Shown in pieces: positions 1-10,274 of a stretch of DNA of 64,000 nt. A program made the position numbers and the translations under genes. The DNA lies in NCBI GenBank assembly GCA_963691705.1, contig OY829542.1, forward strand, positions 21,934,579 through 21,998,578. The letters are read 5' to 3'. The number at the start of each line of letters is the position of its first letter. Position 1 is the first letter of the stretch. The notes under the pieces were generated by a model that ran no database searches, was not told the DNA's origin, and saw nothing but the letters and a program-made list of their open reading frames with translations. Source of the DNA: Viola odorata (Eukaryota; Streptophyta; Magnoliopsida; Malpighiales; Violaceae).

Positions 1-97
1 TCAAAATCATCGTTGACACGGGAGCAACCATCTTTACTGCTCATCAAAAATCTTAGTTACACCTCATTTTTTGATAAGACAGTAAAGAGGGGACAAC
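1..97 (+). other. 3' end of a Tat/Ogre-type retrotransposon internal region with polypurine tract
   Basis: Non-coding tail of a retrotransposon that begins outside the window. A purine-rich tract (AGTAAAGAGGGGACAAC, 81-97) sits directly before an LTR start (TGTTGCTACCC at 98). This is the expected arrangement of the plus-strand DNA priming site and the 3' LTR. The orientation is therefore + and the coding part lies to the left, outside the window. Confidence 0.75.
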
Positions 98-1805
98 TGT
101 TGCTACCCGATTTTTGACTTTTAATATTTCATCATCAAATATTTTCTCATTTCTAGCATCAATTTTCTAAAAATTATACGTCAGTTTATTTTCGTCCAAC
201 TGATATTTATTTTTACGGTCCCTGTCATTTAAATTTGATTTCATAACTTTTTCACTTTTTTATCACTTTTTTTGTTCGAACTCTTATCGGTTCAGAGTAA
301 AATTCTTGAAACCAATGGTCGAACAATTGCTCATTAGCTACTTATTTTTATTATTTTTCTAGCTCGCACTATCTCTTTGTGTTTCGTTCAAATTTTTATT
401 TTAGCATTGTTTCTGTTCGAACTTTTATCGCTTATGAGTAAATTTTTATTGGACGATACGATGAACTTTTCGTCGTTCACTGTATGCTAATTATTTCAGC
501 TTATTTTACTTTACATTTTAGCATTTTCGGTTTGAGTTTTTATCCATTTTCAGGCGAGATTGCTCGTGTCATCGGCTCAAACCGAATAATCAAAGGGTAA
601 TTTCATCTCAACCGTTGATCTGATTGACTAAGGAAGTCAACCATGATCAACGGCTCCCTAATTAACAAGTTATTCCCCTCTTCTTCACCGCAGGAACACA
701 CTGCTCCTCCCTTGGCTACCAAGTTTTCCCTCGATCGTCGTCCTAACTAGATCAGCATCCTCTCCCATCAACACACTGCTCATCTCCACGCTCCCTTGCT
801 CCTCAAGATTGAGATGACCACGCGCAGCCACCTCGCCAAATTTCCCTATAGATAGCAAGCTCTCGCGCTCTTTTTCCTTTCCAATTCACAAACACTCTCT
901 CCCTCTCTAACATCTACTCTCTATCACGAGCGATTGCTTACTTCAACCTTCGGGTTGAAGTTACTCCAGTTCAAAGTTTTTTCAAGCGTTTATACACGTT
1001 TTCTTTCAAAAAAAATCTTTGTTCGTGTTTTTAAAGATAAATGGCCGTTTTGATTTTAAATAACTCTATTTGATCTTTAAAATAATTACAAGCTTTAATT
1101 CCCTCAATCAATGGCCATTTCGGGCCAATTTCGAGCTTTTTATTTAATTAGTTTAAACTCATTTTTGAATTAATTGAGGGTTGTTTTGTTTGAATTAATT
1201 TTCTGTTTTTCTATGATTAAATTTCTGTAGTTGAGACGATTATTTTGGTCGAAAAACTTTTCTGTTTGGTTGTAGTAAATCGGACCTTGGTCACCGGCAG
1301 GAGCGCTGATGACGCAAGGAAGAAGAAGGTGAATAGGGGGCGGGCTGCTGTTTTAAAATGCTGGGTTTGTGGTGCTGGGCCAGGCCAAACGTGGCCCATG
1401 CGCGTGAGAAAGAGAGAGGAGAGACGGGTTTGTCTCTGGCCCAAGCGAGAGAGGGAGATGGGTTGTTGTGCCAGCCCACGCGGAAGAGAGGAGCAACCAG
1501 CCCATCAGCTGGGTTGGGCTGTCTGGGCCCCAACTGAGGGCCCAGCGGGTCTGGGCCCATTTTCGGCCCTTCGCATTTATTTTTCGTGCATCTGTAATGT
1601 TTATTTATTTTTCGCACTTGTACTGTTTATTTATTTCTATACTTGTACTATTTATTTATTTCTCGAATACTTGTATGCTTGTTTATTTTCGCACACTTTG
1701 CATGTTTAGATAATTTTTCTGTTCATCCAAATTAATCTTATTCGCTCACGTACAGCACTTGTCAAATATTGAATCGTTCAACGTTATTCTCTCCTCGTAT
1801 CATGA
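98..1805 (+). mobile_element. Truncated 3' LTR of a Tat/Ogre-type Ty3 element
   Basis: Starts TGTTGCTACCCGATTTTTGA right after a polypurine tract. It resembles, in order, the LTR on the - strand at 44044-47729, which starts TGTTGATACCCGAATTTTGA. Both carry a pair of inverted TCAACCGTTGATCTG-like motifs (here 604-650, there about 46998-47050). Both have a TATA-like site about 0.75-0.9 kb from the LTR start (here near 846-855) followed by a CT-rich leader. The LTR is cut at about 1805, where sequence shared with 11574 begins. The short open frames at 1217-1713 are on both strands and match no family I know; I regard them as chance. Confidence 0.65.
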
Positions 1806-2460
1806 AAATTGGGCCCAACAACAACGTCTCCCTCCTATTTAACTTAGCCAAGTTTACCCATCTCATGCCTTAATGAACAAGAGAAAAAAGTAAAGAAGGC
1901 AAAATACAAAAGCAACGAAGGAAGATGGCCGGAATCTTCTGGCAGCGATTGTCGACGCGTCGGAGATCGGAACGACTCCATTCCAGTTGCATCCAATTTA
2001 TCTCATCATGATGCTCGTTTTGATCCTAATGGAGGCCGGAACACAGGCTTGACGCTCCTCCATGCGCCGGAACAGTGGCTGAATGCTCCGGCGAGTGTCA
2101 AAATGGCCGGAATCTTCAAACAGCGATTGCCGATGCATCCGAGATCGGAATGACTCCGTTAAAGTTGCATCCGACTCGCCTCATCCTGACACCCATTTTT
2201 GTCCTAACGGCGGGCAGAACGCAGGCTGCACACTCCCACACGTGCCGAAACAGTGGCTGGACGCTCCCGGCGAGTGTAAAAATGGCCGGAATCTTCAAAC
2301 AGCGATTGCCGATGCATCCGAGATCGGAATGACTCCGTTAAAGTTGCATCCGACTCGTCTCATCCTGACGCTCATTTTGGTCCTAACGGCGGGCAGAACG
2401 CAAGCTGGACGCTCCTACACGTGCCAAAACAGTGGTTGGGCGCTCCCTGCGAGTGTAAAA
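1806..2460 (+). repeat. Left cluster of ~179-bp tandem repeats
   Basis: Three full units start at ATGGCCGGAATCTTC-type motifs at 1925, 2103 and 2282 (spacing 178 and 179), preceded by a leader that starts GGGCCCAACAACAACG. The leader and units match the much larger array at 11574-15427 in the same orientation. The spacing is not a multiple of three, so the reading frame changes from unit to unit and the open frames here are not genes. Confidence 0.85.
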
Positions 2461-2490
2461 ATTTCGGTGAATGGGCTTCCTTGGACCGCA
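2461..2490 (-). repeat. Scrap of inverted LTR start at a rearrangement joint
   Basis: TTCGGTGAATGGGCTTC followed by TTGGACCGCA is the reverse complement of two pieces near the start of the LTR at 15584-16368 (about 15621-15664), with roughly 19 bases between them missing. It lies exactly between the +-oriented tandem repeats and the --oriented gag arm, so it marks a joint of two element fragments. Confidence 0.6.
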
Positions 2491-2499
2491 TTTTTTTTT

Positions 2500-5400
2500 A
2501 TGTGACTGCACTTGAAATATGTCAAGTTGCCTATGTACCTTTAAAGAAGAAGGATCAAGTCATGACGTAGTTCAATTGTTTTGTTTTTTTTTGTTTCTTT
2601 ATTTTATTTTGGCTGTACACAGTTTATACTCTTGCGGGCCAGGAGTATTTTTTTCTTTTCTTTTTGTTTGTTTGGCTTTGCAGTTTACCCTCTTGCAGCT
2701 AGGAGTAGCGGCGATGATTTTTAGGCATAGAAGTGCTTCAAGACTCTTCTGTTGATAGGTCCGATGTGTAATCCATAGATTTTTTCCAATTTATCAATTG
2801 TGGATTGCCCCCTTTCCTCGAATGTTGGCGGAGCTAGCTCTAGTTCATCTTCATCTGACACTTCCTCAACAGAAGCACAATTAGCATCCTCAACCTCCAT
2901 GTCTTTAGCGTTGTAGAAGAATCGTCGTGCAACATTTTTTCTCTTTTGCTTCTGCCTTTTGGACTTTCCTTTTTGGTTTAGGACATTAGGTCCTAGCCGT
3001 GTGAAGACGGACTTCTTTTGTGGTGGTGTCGGAAGTTTAGGCTCCAAGGAAGCTTTATCTCCTAACCTGTCAAAAATAGAGACCTTAGCCACTTCTCCTT
3101 GGATACGGCTGAATACAGAGAGCTTCTCCTCCATAAAGGTCTCTTTGTCAACTTCGCATATTTGTATCATAATTTTATTCGCGGAGGCCTTTTTGACTTT
3201 GATCTTGGCTGGAGGATCTTGTAGAAAACCGAGCCCGAACCTTTGTCTTTCTGTAGATGGTTTTCCTCTAGAAAGGACCACATCCAAGTCACCAAGTTGG
3301 CGAGGTTCACCCTTTCTGTACCCAGCATTCTCGAAGAGTCTTTCGACTTTTGGGTCATACCATCCTCGACTGCGTCCTTCTGATCCTTCGCTTCTTATAT
3401 CTTCGGATTTTGACTCCTGGGGAGTTTCCAGCTTGGATGGTCTTGGGACTTGTGTTAAAATCATGGGAATGGGGAGACTCATACTCTTCTTTAAGACCTC
3501 TACTCCTTCAGTGATGGCGGTTTTGGAAAGTGAAGCCTTTATGAACACAGGTGTTGCCCTTGTGGCGGAAGAGGAGCTTTCTTCATTCCTCTTACATTCT
3601 GGTGCGAAGATGGGAAAGGCTTCCAAAGGAATCTTTTCTTCTGATAAGAATTTTGCATCCGCGAAATGTGATTCCTCTTTGTCGAATGGATTGGTTTCTC
3701 CCTTAACACATTTTACCTCTCCGTTGCGAATGTATTTGAGACATTGGTGCCAACTTGAAGGGATAACTCCAGGGAGACTAAGGGTTTCAGCTAAAGAGAT
3801 TTTTTATGGAATCTCTTTCAACCTTTTTATAACATTGTCATCCTCCTGGTCAGACTCTTCAACTTGCTCCACGCTGACCATGTGGACCGCGCTACACAAT
3901 CTTCATGCGATTGCTCTTCTAGGAAATACTCTTCACCAGTCGTTGTCCCTTTTGGTTGAGACGAAGACCTCGGTGTTGAGCATTCGAGAGTGTGGTGCCT
4001 CCCTTTTCTAGACATTGGATGGGTGTGAGCCTTACGAGGTGGCTTATCAACAATCCCAACTTCCTTGTAGGTCTTTGATGGCTTACCTGGAAGACCCCAC
4101 CCTTATGGCTGAACGTCACAATCTTGGCTAGAGATGCCATGAGGGTATTTTGAGGATGACTTTCTTTTTGGAAGAACTTTTTTATTCTTCTTCCTTCTGA
4201 AGGTTGACCATCCGTCGTTAATTTCATCTTCGGACTTAGAGCTTGTTTCCCAAACGTCCAAGTCGTCAGTCATCAACTCGTACAAGCTTGACCCATAAGG
4301 GTTTCCTATCTTTGGCATCCCAGGGTAGGCATAGATGACCTTGACCTCTCCATCAGTGCTGAATTCTACGGGGAGTGCCCCCTTCGATAATTCAGCTGTT
4401 AGAACCGTTGGCTGAGTGGCGACTGGGTTCTGACCCAAAGCTTGCGACAATGGAATAGGATCAAATGACCCGAATGCGATCATCGTTGGTGTAGCATCAT
4501 TCTTTGCAATGGTTGTGATGTAATTAGCATCTACAACATCTCCATCATCGAGTTTTATTTTGCCTTCCTTGTCCAAATGAACGATGAGGTCTTTAAGGAC
4601 AAAGCATTTATCTACCGGATGACTGATGATCTGGTGATATTTGCAATACCTGGGGTTGTCGATCTGGTTCACTTCTTCTGGGCGCTTTGTTGGCGGAAGC
4701 TCGATCAATTTTTGTTCAAGAAGTTGGTCCAGGATGTCAGAGACTTCGGAGTCTAAGAAGGGATATCTTCTTTCTTCGAGTTCCTTCAGGGTCCTTCTTT
4801 GAGCTTTGAAAGGCTTGTACTCATTCTTGACCTTCTTTGCCTCTTCTTTTCTGTGGATCTCTTTGAAGGATGTTTTCATAGGTGTCGTGGTAACTACCAT
4901 ACTTTCCTCTCTTTCACTGGTCTTCGGGTCTTTCCTTACTTCTTCCTTTTCACGAGAGCCATTTGGCAAGTAACTCCCGTGCCTTTGGATTTGAATTTCC
5001 AGATCATGGGCCCTAGTTGCGAGCTCCTCGAATGTGCGTGGCATGTTCGCCTGCAAGTTTTAGAGCAGTCCCCAATGCATGCCTTGGACACACATGTCGA
5101 TCGAAGATGACTCACTGATCCTTTCTTTGCAATTAAGGACCAAGTTCCTCCATCTTTCGATGAACTCAATGACAGGTTCATCTTTTCTTTGTTTTGTTCC
5201 GGCCAATTCTGGTAGGCCGACAATCCGTCGAGTGCTGTAAAAGCGAGTTAGGAAGTCTCTTTCCAACTGGTCCCAACTATCAATAGACCCAGCCCTGATA
5301 TCAGTGTACCATTCAAAGGCCACGTCTTTCAGTGAACGAACAAATTGCTTCACCATCATATCTCCATAAGTTCCTGCGTTGTTGCAAGTCTCTATGAAGT

Positions 5401-6283
5401 GAGCGATGTGTTCTTTAGGGTTCCCTTTCCCCTCGAACTGCTGAAATTTTGGAGGTTGATACCCCACAGGAAGTAATAGTTCATTTATGCGCCTTGAGTA
5501 AGGCTTTGCGTACCCAAGAGAGGATTGCGAAGCTCTTCCATATTGAGCGCGGATAGTGTCAGCAATCATCATTTGAAGTTGTTGAACTGTTAGATTTGCG
5601 ACAAGTGTTGCGGTGTTGTTGTTGTTGTCATTCAGATTATTCACCGTGGCGAAGTCTTCATGGTTTTTCATCTGTCGTTCTCGCTCAGCATTCTCATCAC
5701 CAGTAGACCCTCCGCTATAGTTTGGATTATTTGATGAACCTGATTGACTTGCCAACTTAGCTGTCAAGAAAGTTATTTGGGCATCTTTCTCTGCCATAGC
5801 TTTTGTCAAATTTTCAATTGCTAAGGACATCTCTTGAAAACGAGTCTCGGTATCTTGGGAAGCGTCGATGGCCATCACCGCAGCAAAGGATTCAGAGGAG
5901 TCAGAGCTGTAGTCTACCCATCTCCTAGTTGGAGTATTTTCAGAAGTAACTCCGGCATCGGACTCTCCACTCGGGTAGTAAGAGCCCTCAGATCTGGTTT
6001 GGATCTCTTTGAGGAATGGTGACACCAACTAGGCCCTTCCAGCTTTAGTGTGAGCACGTGTTGCCGGAAGGCCTTCTTGCAGATCTTGAAGTGCTTCACG
6101 AAAGGAGTCGCTGGTTTGACCTCTAATAAGGTGATTCATCGTTGGATCTTGATTTGAGGAGTGTGATTCAAGAGATGAGAGGAGAGTAGTGTCCCACTGG
6201 GCGTGCCAGAAATTTGTACACACAATTTTTCCTAAAATAAGAGAAAATTACACGTGTCAAATTACAAAATGTTGAATGTATAA
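2500..6283 (-). mobile_element. Left arm of a large TE palindrome (inverted gag-only Tat-like element)
   Basis: Reading on the - strand: 3' part of an LTR ending TGTGTACA (terminal base at 6215), primer-binding-site-like TGGCACGCCCAGTGGGAC, gag reading frame, then non-coding DNA ending near 2500. The whole stretch is repeated in opposite orientation at 6571-9974 with only scattered substitutions. Relative to the right arm it keeps about 460 bp (about 2726-3186) that the right arm has lost, and it lacks about 45 bp near 4040. No protease, reverse transcriptase or integrase follows gag. Confidence 0.85.
2721..6139 (-). pseudogene. Tat-type gag pseudogene, left arm
   Basis: Gag-like protein of a Ty3/Tat-lineage retrotransposon, which would form the virus-like particle. 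The start ATG at 6139 gives MNHLIRGQTSDSF. The order is: an acidic N-terminal region with a coiled-coil-like stretch (EMSLAIENLTKAMAEKDAQI), then the retrotransposon gag core (FEWYTDIRAGSIDSW, FLTRFYSTRRIVGLPEL, RTFEELATRAHDLEIQI), and a Cys/His segment (CKYHQIISHPVDKCFVLKDL). The tail ends STIDKLEKIYGLHIG, which in related elements lies just before reverse transcriptase. Frames are broken by TAG at 6029-6031 (CAG in the other arm), TAA at 5060-5062 (TAC in the other arm) and a stop near 4103, followed by frame changes. A 301-codon open stretch survives at 2721-3626. No DTG/DSG protease motif was seen. Confidence 0.8.
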
Positions 6284-6570
6284 TAAAAGTGGTTCTTCTT
6301 CTCTTGATTCCTCTGATTAATGAATCAATCTTCACTCCGGATTTGGATTTGAACTTGAGTTGGATGATTGACGGATTGGCCTTGAATCAGCTTGTAATCC
6401 GCAGTTGATTTGAGAAGAAACCGGCCTTGAATCAGCTTGTGGCTTCTTCTTGATTTGATTTGATATAGTTGGGAGAAAACCGGCCTTGAATCAGCTTGTG
6501 GCTTCTGCTTGATTTGATTTGAGAAGAAACCGGCCTTGAATTAGCGGTTTATACTTGATGTAGTTGGGAG
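6284..6570. repeat. Loop of the palindrome: LTR-derived ~50-60 bp repeats
   Basis: The unpaired centre between the two arms. It consists of R/U5-type LTR sequence in - orientation with repeats of CGGCCTTGAATCAGCTTGTG spaced by GATTTGATTTGA motifs. The same repeats are present on the + strand in the LTR at 15950-16200. The centre therefore belongs to the left element's LTR, while only about 80 bp of LTR remain on the right element. Confidence 0.75.
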
Positions 6571-6652
6571 AAAACCACTTTTATTATACATTCAACATTT
6601 TGTAATTTGACACGTGTAATTTTCTCCTATTTTAGGAAAAATTATGTGTACA
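6571..6652 (+). repeat. Remnant (last ~80 bp) of the 5' LTR of the right-hand element
   Basis: CCACTTTTATTATACATTC through ATGTGTACA at 6652 matches the last 80 bp of the LTR at 15584-16368. The LTR start (TGTAGACATC) is absent here because the palindrome centre replaces it, so this element has no complete 5' LTR promoter of its own. Confidence 0.8.
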
Positions 6653-6658
6653 AATTTC

Positions 6659-6676
6659 TGGCACGCCCAGTGGGAC
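6659..6676 (+). other. Primer-binding site of the gag-only element
   Basis: TGGCACGCCCAGTGGGAC lies six bases after the LTR end. It begins with TGG, as expected for pairing with a tRNA 3'-CCA end. The mirror copy is on the - strand in the left arm at about 6191-6208. Which tRNA it matches was not determined. Confidence 0.6.
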
Positions 6677-6725
6677 ACTACTCTCCTCATCTCTTGAATC
6701 ACACTCCTCAAATCAAGATCCAACG

Positions 6726-9700
6726 ATGAATCACCTTATTAGAGGTCAAACCAGCGACTCCTTTCGTGAAGCACTTCAAGATCTGCAAGAAGGCCTTCCG
6801 GCAACACGTGCTCGCACTAAAGCTGGAAGGGCCCAGTTGGTGTCACCATTCCTCAAAGAGATCCAAACCAGATCTGAGGGCTCTTACTACCCGAGTGGAG
6901 AGTCCGATGCCGGAGTTGCTTCTGAAAATACTCCAACTAGGAGATGGGTAGACTACAGCTCTGACTCCTCTGAATCCTTTGCTGCGGTGATGGTCATCGA
7001 CGCTTCCCAAGATGCCGAGACTCGTTTTCAAGAGATGTCCTTAGCAATTGAAAATTTGACAAAAGCTATGGCAGATAAAGATGCCCAAATAACTTTCTTG
7101 ATAGCTAAGTTGGCAAGTCAACCAGGTTCATCAAATAATCCAAACTATAGCGGAGGGTCTACTGGTGATGAGAATGCTGAGCGAGAACGATAGATGAAAA
7201 ACCATGAAGACTTCGCCACGGTGAATAATCTAAATGACAACAGCAACAACACCGCAACACTTGTCGCAAATCTAACAGTTCAACAACTGTAAATGATGAT
7301 TGCTGACACTATCCGCGCTCAATATGGAGGAGCTTCGCAATCCTCTCTTGGGTATGCAAAGCCTTACTCAAGGCGCATAAATGAACTATTACTGTCTATG
7401 GGGTATCAACCTCTAAAATTTCAGCAGTTCGAGGGGAAAGGGAACCCTAAACAACACATCGCTTACTTCATAGTGACTTGCAACAATGCAGAAACTTATG
7501 GAGATATGATGGTGAAGCAATTTGTTAGTTCACTGAAAGGCGTTGCCTTTGAATGGTACATTGATATCAGGCCTGGGTCTATTGATAGTTGGGACCAGTT
7601 GGAAAGAGACTTCCTAACTCGCTTTTACAGCACTCGACGGATTGTCGGCCTACCAGAATTGGCCGGAACAAAACAAAGAAAAGATGAACCTGTCACTGAG
7701 CTCATCGAAAGATGGAGGAACTTGGTCCTTAATTGCAAAGAAAGGATCAGTGAGTCATCTTCGATCGACATGTGTGTCCAAGGTATGCATTGGGGACTGC
7801 TCTACAACTTGCAGGCGAACATGCCACGCACATTCGAGGAGCTCGCAACTAGGGCCCATGATCTGGAAATTCAAATCCAAAGGCACGGGAGTTACTTGCC
7901 AAATGGCTCTCGTGAAAAGGAAGAAGTAAGGAAAGACCCGAAGACCAGTGAAATGGAGGAAAGCATGGTAGTTACCACGACACCTATGAAAACATTCTTC
8001 AAAGAGATCCACAGAAAAGAAGAGGCAAAGCAGGTCAAGACTGAGTACAAGCCTTTCAAAGCTCAAAGAAGGACCCTGAAGGAACGCGAAGAAAGAAGCT
8101 ATCCCTTCTTAGACTCGGAAGTCTCTGACATCTTGGACCAACTTCTTAAACAAAAATTGATCGAGCTTCCGCCATCAAAGCGCCCAGAAGAAGTGAACCA
8201 GATCGACAACCCCAGGTATTGCAAATATCACCGGATCATCAGTCATCCGGTAGATAAATGCTTTGTCCTTAAAGACCTCATCGTTCGTTTGGACAAGGAA
8301 GGCAAAATAAAACTCGATGATGGAGATGTTGTAGATGCTAATTACATCACAACCATTGCAAAGAATGATGCTACACCAACTATGATCGCATTCGAGTCAT
8401 TTGATCTTATTCCATTGTCGCAAGCTTTGGGTCAGAACCCAGTCGCCACTCAGCCAACGGTTCTAACAGCTGAATTACCGAAGGGGGCAGTCCCCGTAGA
8501 ATTCAGCACTGATGGATTGGTCAAGGTCATCTATGCCTACCCTAGGATGCCAGAGATAGGAAACCCTTATGGGTCAAGCTTGTACGAGTTGATGACTGAC
8601 GACTTGGACGTTTGGGAAACAAGCTCTGAGTCCGAAGATGAAATTAACGACAGATGGTCAACCTTCAGAAGGAAGAAGAATAAAAAAGTTCTTCCAAAAA
8701 GAAAGTCATCCTCAAAATACCCTCATTGAATCTCTAGCCAAGATTGTGACGTTCAGCTAGAAGGGTGGGGTCTTCCAGGTAAGCCATCAAAGACCTACAA
8801 GGAAGTTGGGATTGTTGATAAGCCTCGCAAGGGAAAGGCTTCGATCCCTGCGTCGGCAAAGCCAGAACGAACGCCTCGTAAGGCTCACACCCATCCAATG
8901 TCTAGAAAAGGGAGGCACCACACTCTCAAATGCTCAACACCGAGGTCTTCGTCTCAACCAAAAGGGACAATGACTGGTGAAGAGTATTTCCCAGAAGAGC
9001 AATCGCATGAAGATTGTGTAGCGGTCCACATGGTCAGCGTGGAGCAAGTTGAAGAGTCTGACCAGGAGGATGACAATGTTATAAAAAGGTTGAAAGAGGT
9101 TCCATCAAAAATCTCTTTAGCTGAAACCCTTAGTCTCCCTGGAGTTATCCCTTCAAGTTGGCACCAATGTCTCAAATACATTCGCAACGGAGAGGTAAAA
9201 TGTGTTAAGGGAGAAACCAATCCATTCGACAAAGAGGAATCACATTTCGCGGATGCAAAATTCTTCTCAGAAGAAAAGATTCCTTCAGAAGCCTTTCCCA
9301 TCTTCGCACCAGAATGTAAGAGGAATGAAGAAAGCTCCTCTTCCGCCACAAGGGCAACACCTGTGTTCATAAAGGCTTCACTTTCCAAAACCGCCATCAC
9401 TGAAGGAGTAGAGGTCTTAAAGAAGAGTATGAGTCTCCTCATTCCCATGATTTCAACACAAGTCCCAAGACCATCCAAGCTGGAAACTCCCCAGGAGTCA
9501 AAATCCGAAGATATAAGAAGCGAAGGATCAGAAGGACGCAGTCGAGGATGGTATGACCCAAAAGTCGAAAGACTCTTCGAGAATGCTGGGTTCAGAAAAG
9601 GTGAACCTCGCCAATTTGGTGACTTAGATGTGGTCCTTTCTAGAGGAAAACCATCTACAGAAAGGCAAAGGTTCAGGCTCGGTTTTCTACAAGATCCTCC

Positions 9701-9788
9701 AGCCAAGATCAAAGTCAAAAAGGCCCGCAAGAGTATAAACTGTGTACGGCTAAAATCATCGCCGCTACTCCTAGTTGCAAGAGGGTAA
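6726..9788 (+). pseudogene. Tat-type gag pseudogene, right arm
   Basis: Same protein as the left-arm gag, from ATG 6726 (MNHLIRGQTSDSF). It is interrupted by TAG at 7191-7193 and TAA at 7290-7292 (CAG and CAA in the left arm, both C-to-T changes) and by TGA at 8727-8729 (GGA in the left arm). The longest open stretch, 7293-8729, holds the gag core (FEWYIDIRPGSIDSW, FLTRFYSTRRIVG) and the Cys/His segment CKYHRIISHPVDKC. A second stretch, 8898-9788, carries the serine- and lysine-rich tail and ends artificially in repeat DNA after PPAKIKVKKA. Because the two arms broke at different codons, either copy may have been intact after the duplication. Confidence 0.8.
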
Positions 9789-10110
9789 ACTGCAAAGCCA
9801 AACAAACAAAAAGAAAAGAAAAAAATACTCCTGGCCCGCAAGAGTATAAACTATGTACGGCCAAAATAAAATAAAGAAACAAAAAAAAACAAAACAATTG
9901 AACTACGTCATGACTTGATCCTTCTTCTTTGAAGGTACGTAGGCAACTTGACATATTTCAAGTGCAGTCACATCAAAAAAAAAAAATTCATCACATGACT
10001 CCTGGCCCGCAAGAGTATAAACTATGTACGGCAAAAAGAAAACAAAATCATTGTACTACTCCTGGCCCGCAAGAGTATAAACTGTGTACGGCTAAATAAA
10101 TGAGTAAAAT
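9726..10110 (+). repeat. Dispersed short repeats GCAAGAGTATAAACT(A/G)TGTACGG
   Basis: Four copies near 9727, 9838, 10008 and 10067, usually preceded by CTCCTGGCCC. The left arm has a single copy, inverted, at about 2613-2644. Copying of this unit probably accompanied the loss of about 460 bp in the right arm. Confidence 0.7.
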
Positions 10111-10274
10111 AAATATATTTCCGGAGCTAATCAGTCAAGGAAAAGTAAAAAAAATTTGCCACAATTGAATGAATCATCATCATATCAGTTCAAGCTCAAG
10201 CAAAAAAGAAAACAAAGAGACTAAGAATAAAAGCATTCATTCCATGCGTGGGAAAAGTATACAAAAAAAAAGGA

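Larger units (their letters stand above)
6571..9974 (+). mobile_element. Right arm of the TE palindrome
   Basis: Inverted copy of 2500-6283. Matching landmarks are the LTR end and primer-binding site, the whole gag, and the distal stretch with GACATATTTCAAGTGCAGTC near 9950 (reverse complement near 2509-2530). A segment equal to about 2726-3186 is missing and replaced by one CGCAAGAGTATAAACTGTGT unit at about 9727, so the arms differ by one deletion plus scattered substitutions. Confidence 0.85.

Noticed and set aside
1245..1709. 154-codon frame in the first LTR
   Set aside because: Starts at a near-cognate codon in LTR DNA, overlaps open frames on both strands, and matches no family.
2075..2505. 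Open frames beginning MAECSGE or MLRRVSKW in tandem repeats, and the similar ones at 11843-12398, 13102-13359 and 14318-14575
   Set aside because: They follow the 178-179-bp repeats, whose length is not a multiple of three, change frame from unit to unit and exist on both strands. They are repeat by-products, not a gene family.
2959..4011. 350-codon + strand frame opposite the left gag arm, and the similar 295-codon - strand frame at 8954-9841
   Set aside because: Exact antisense shadows of the gag tail; the sequence is rich in Ser/Leu as expected from the complement of a Glu/Lys/Ser-rich protein.
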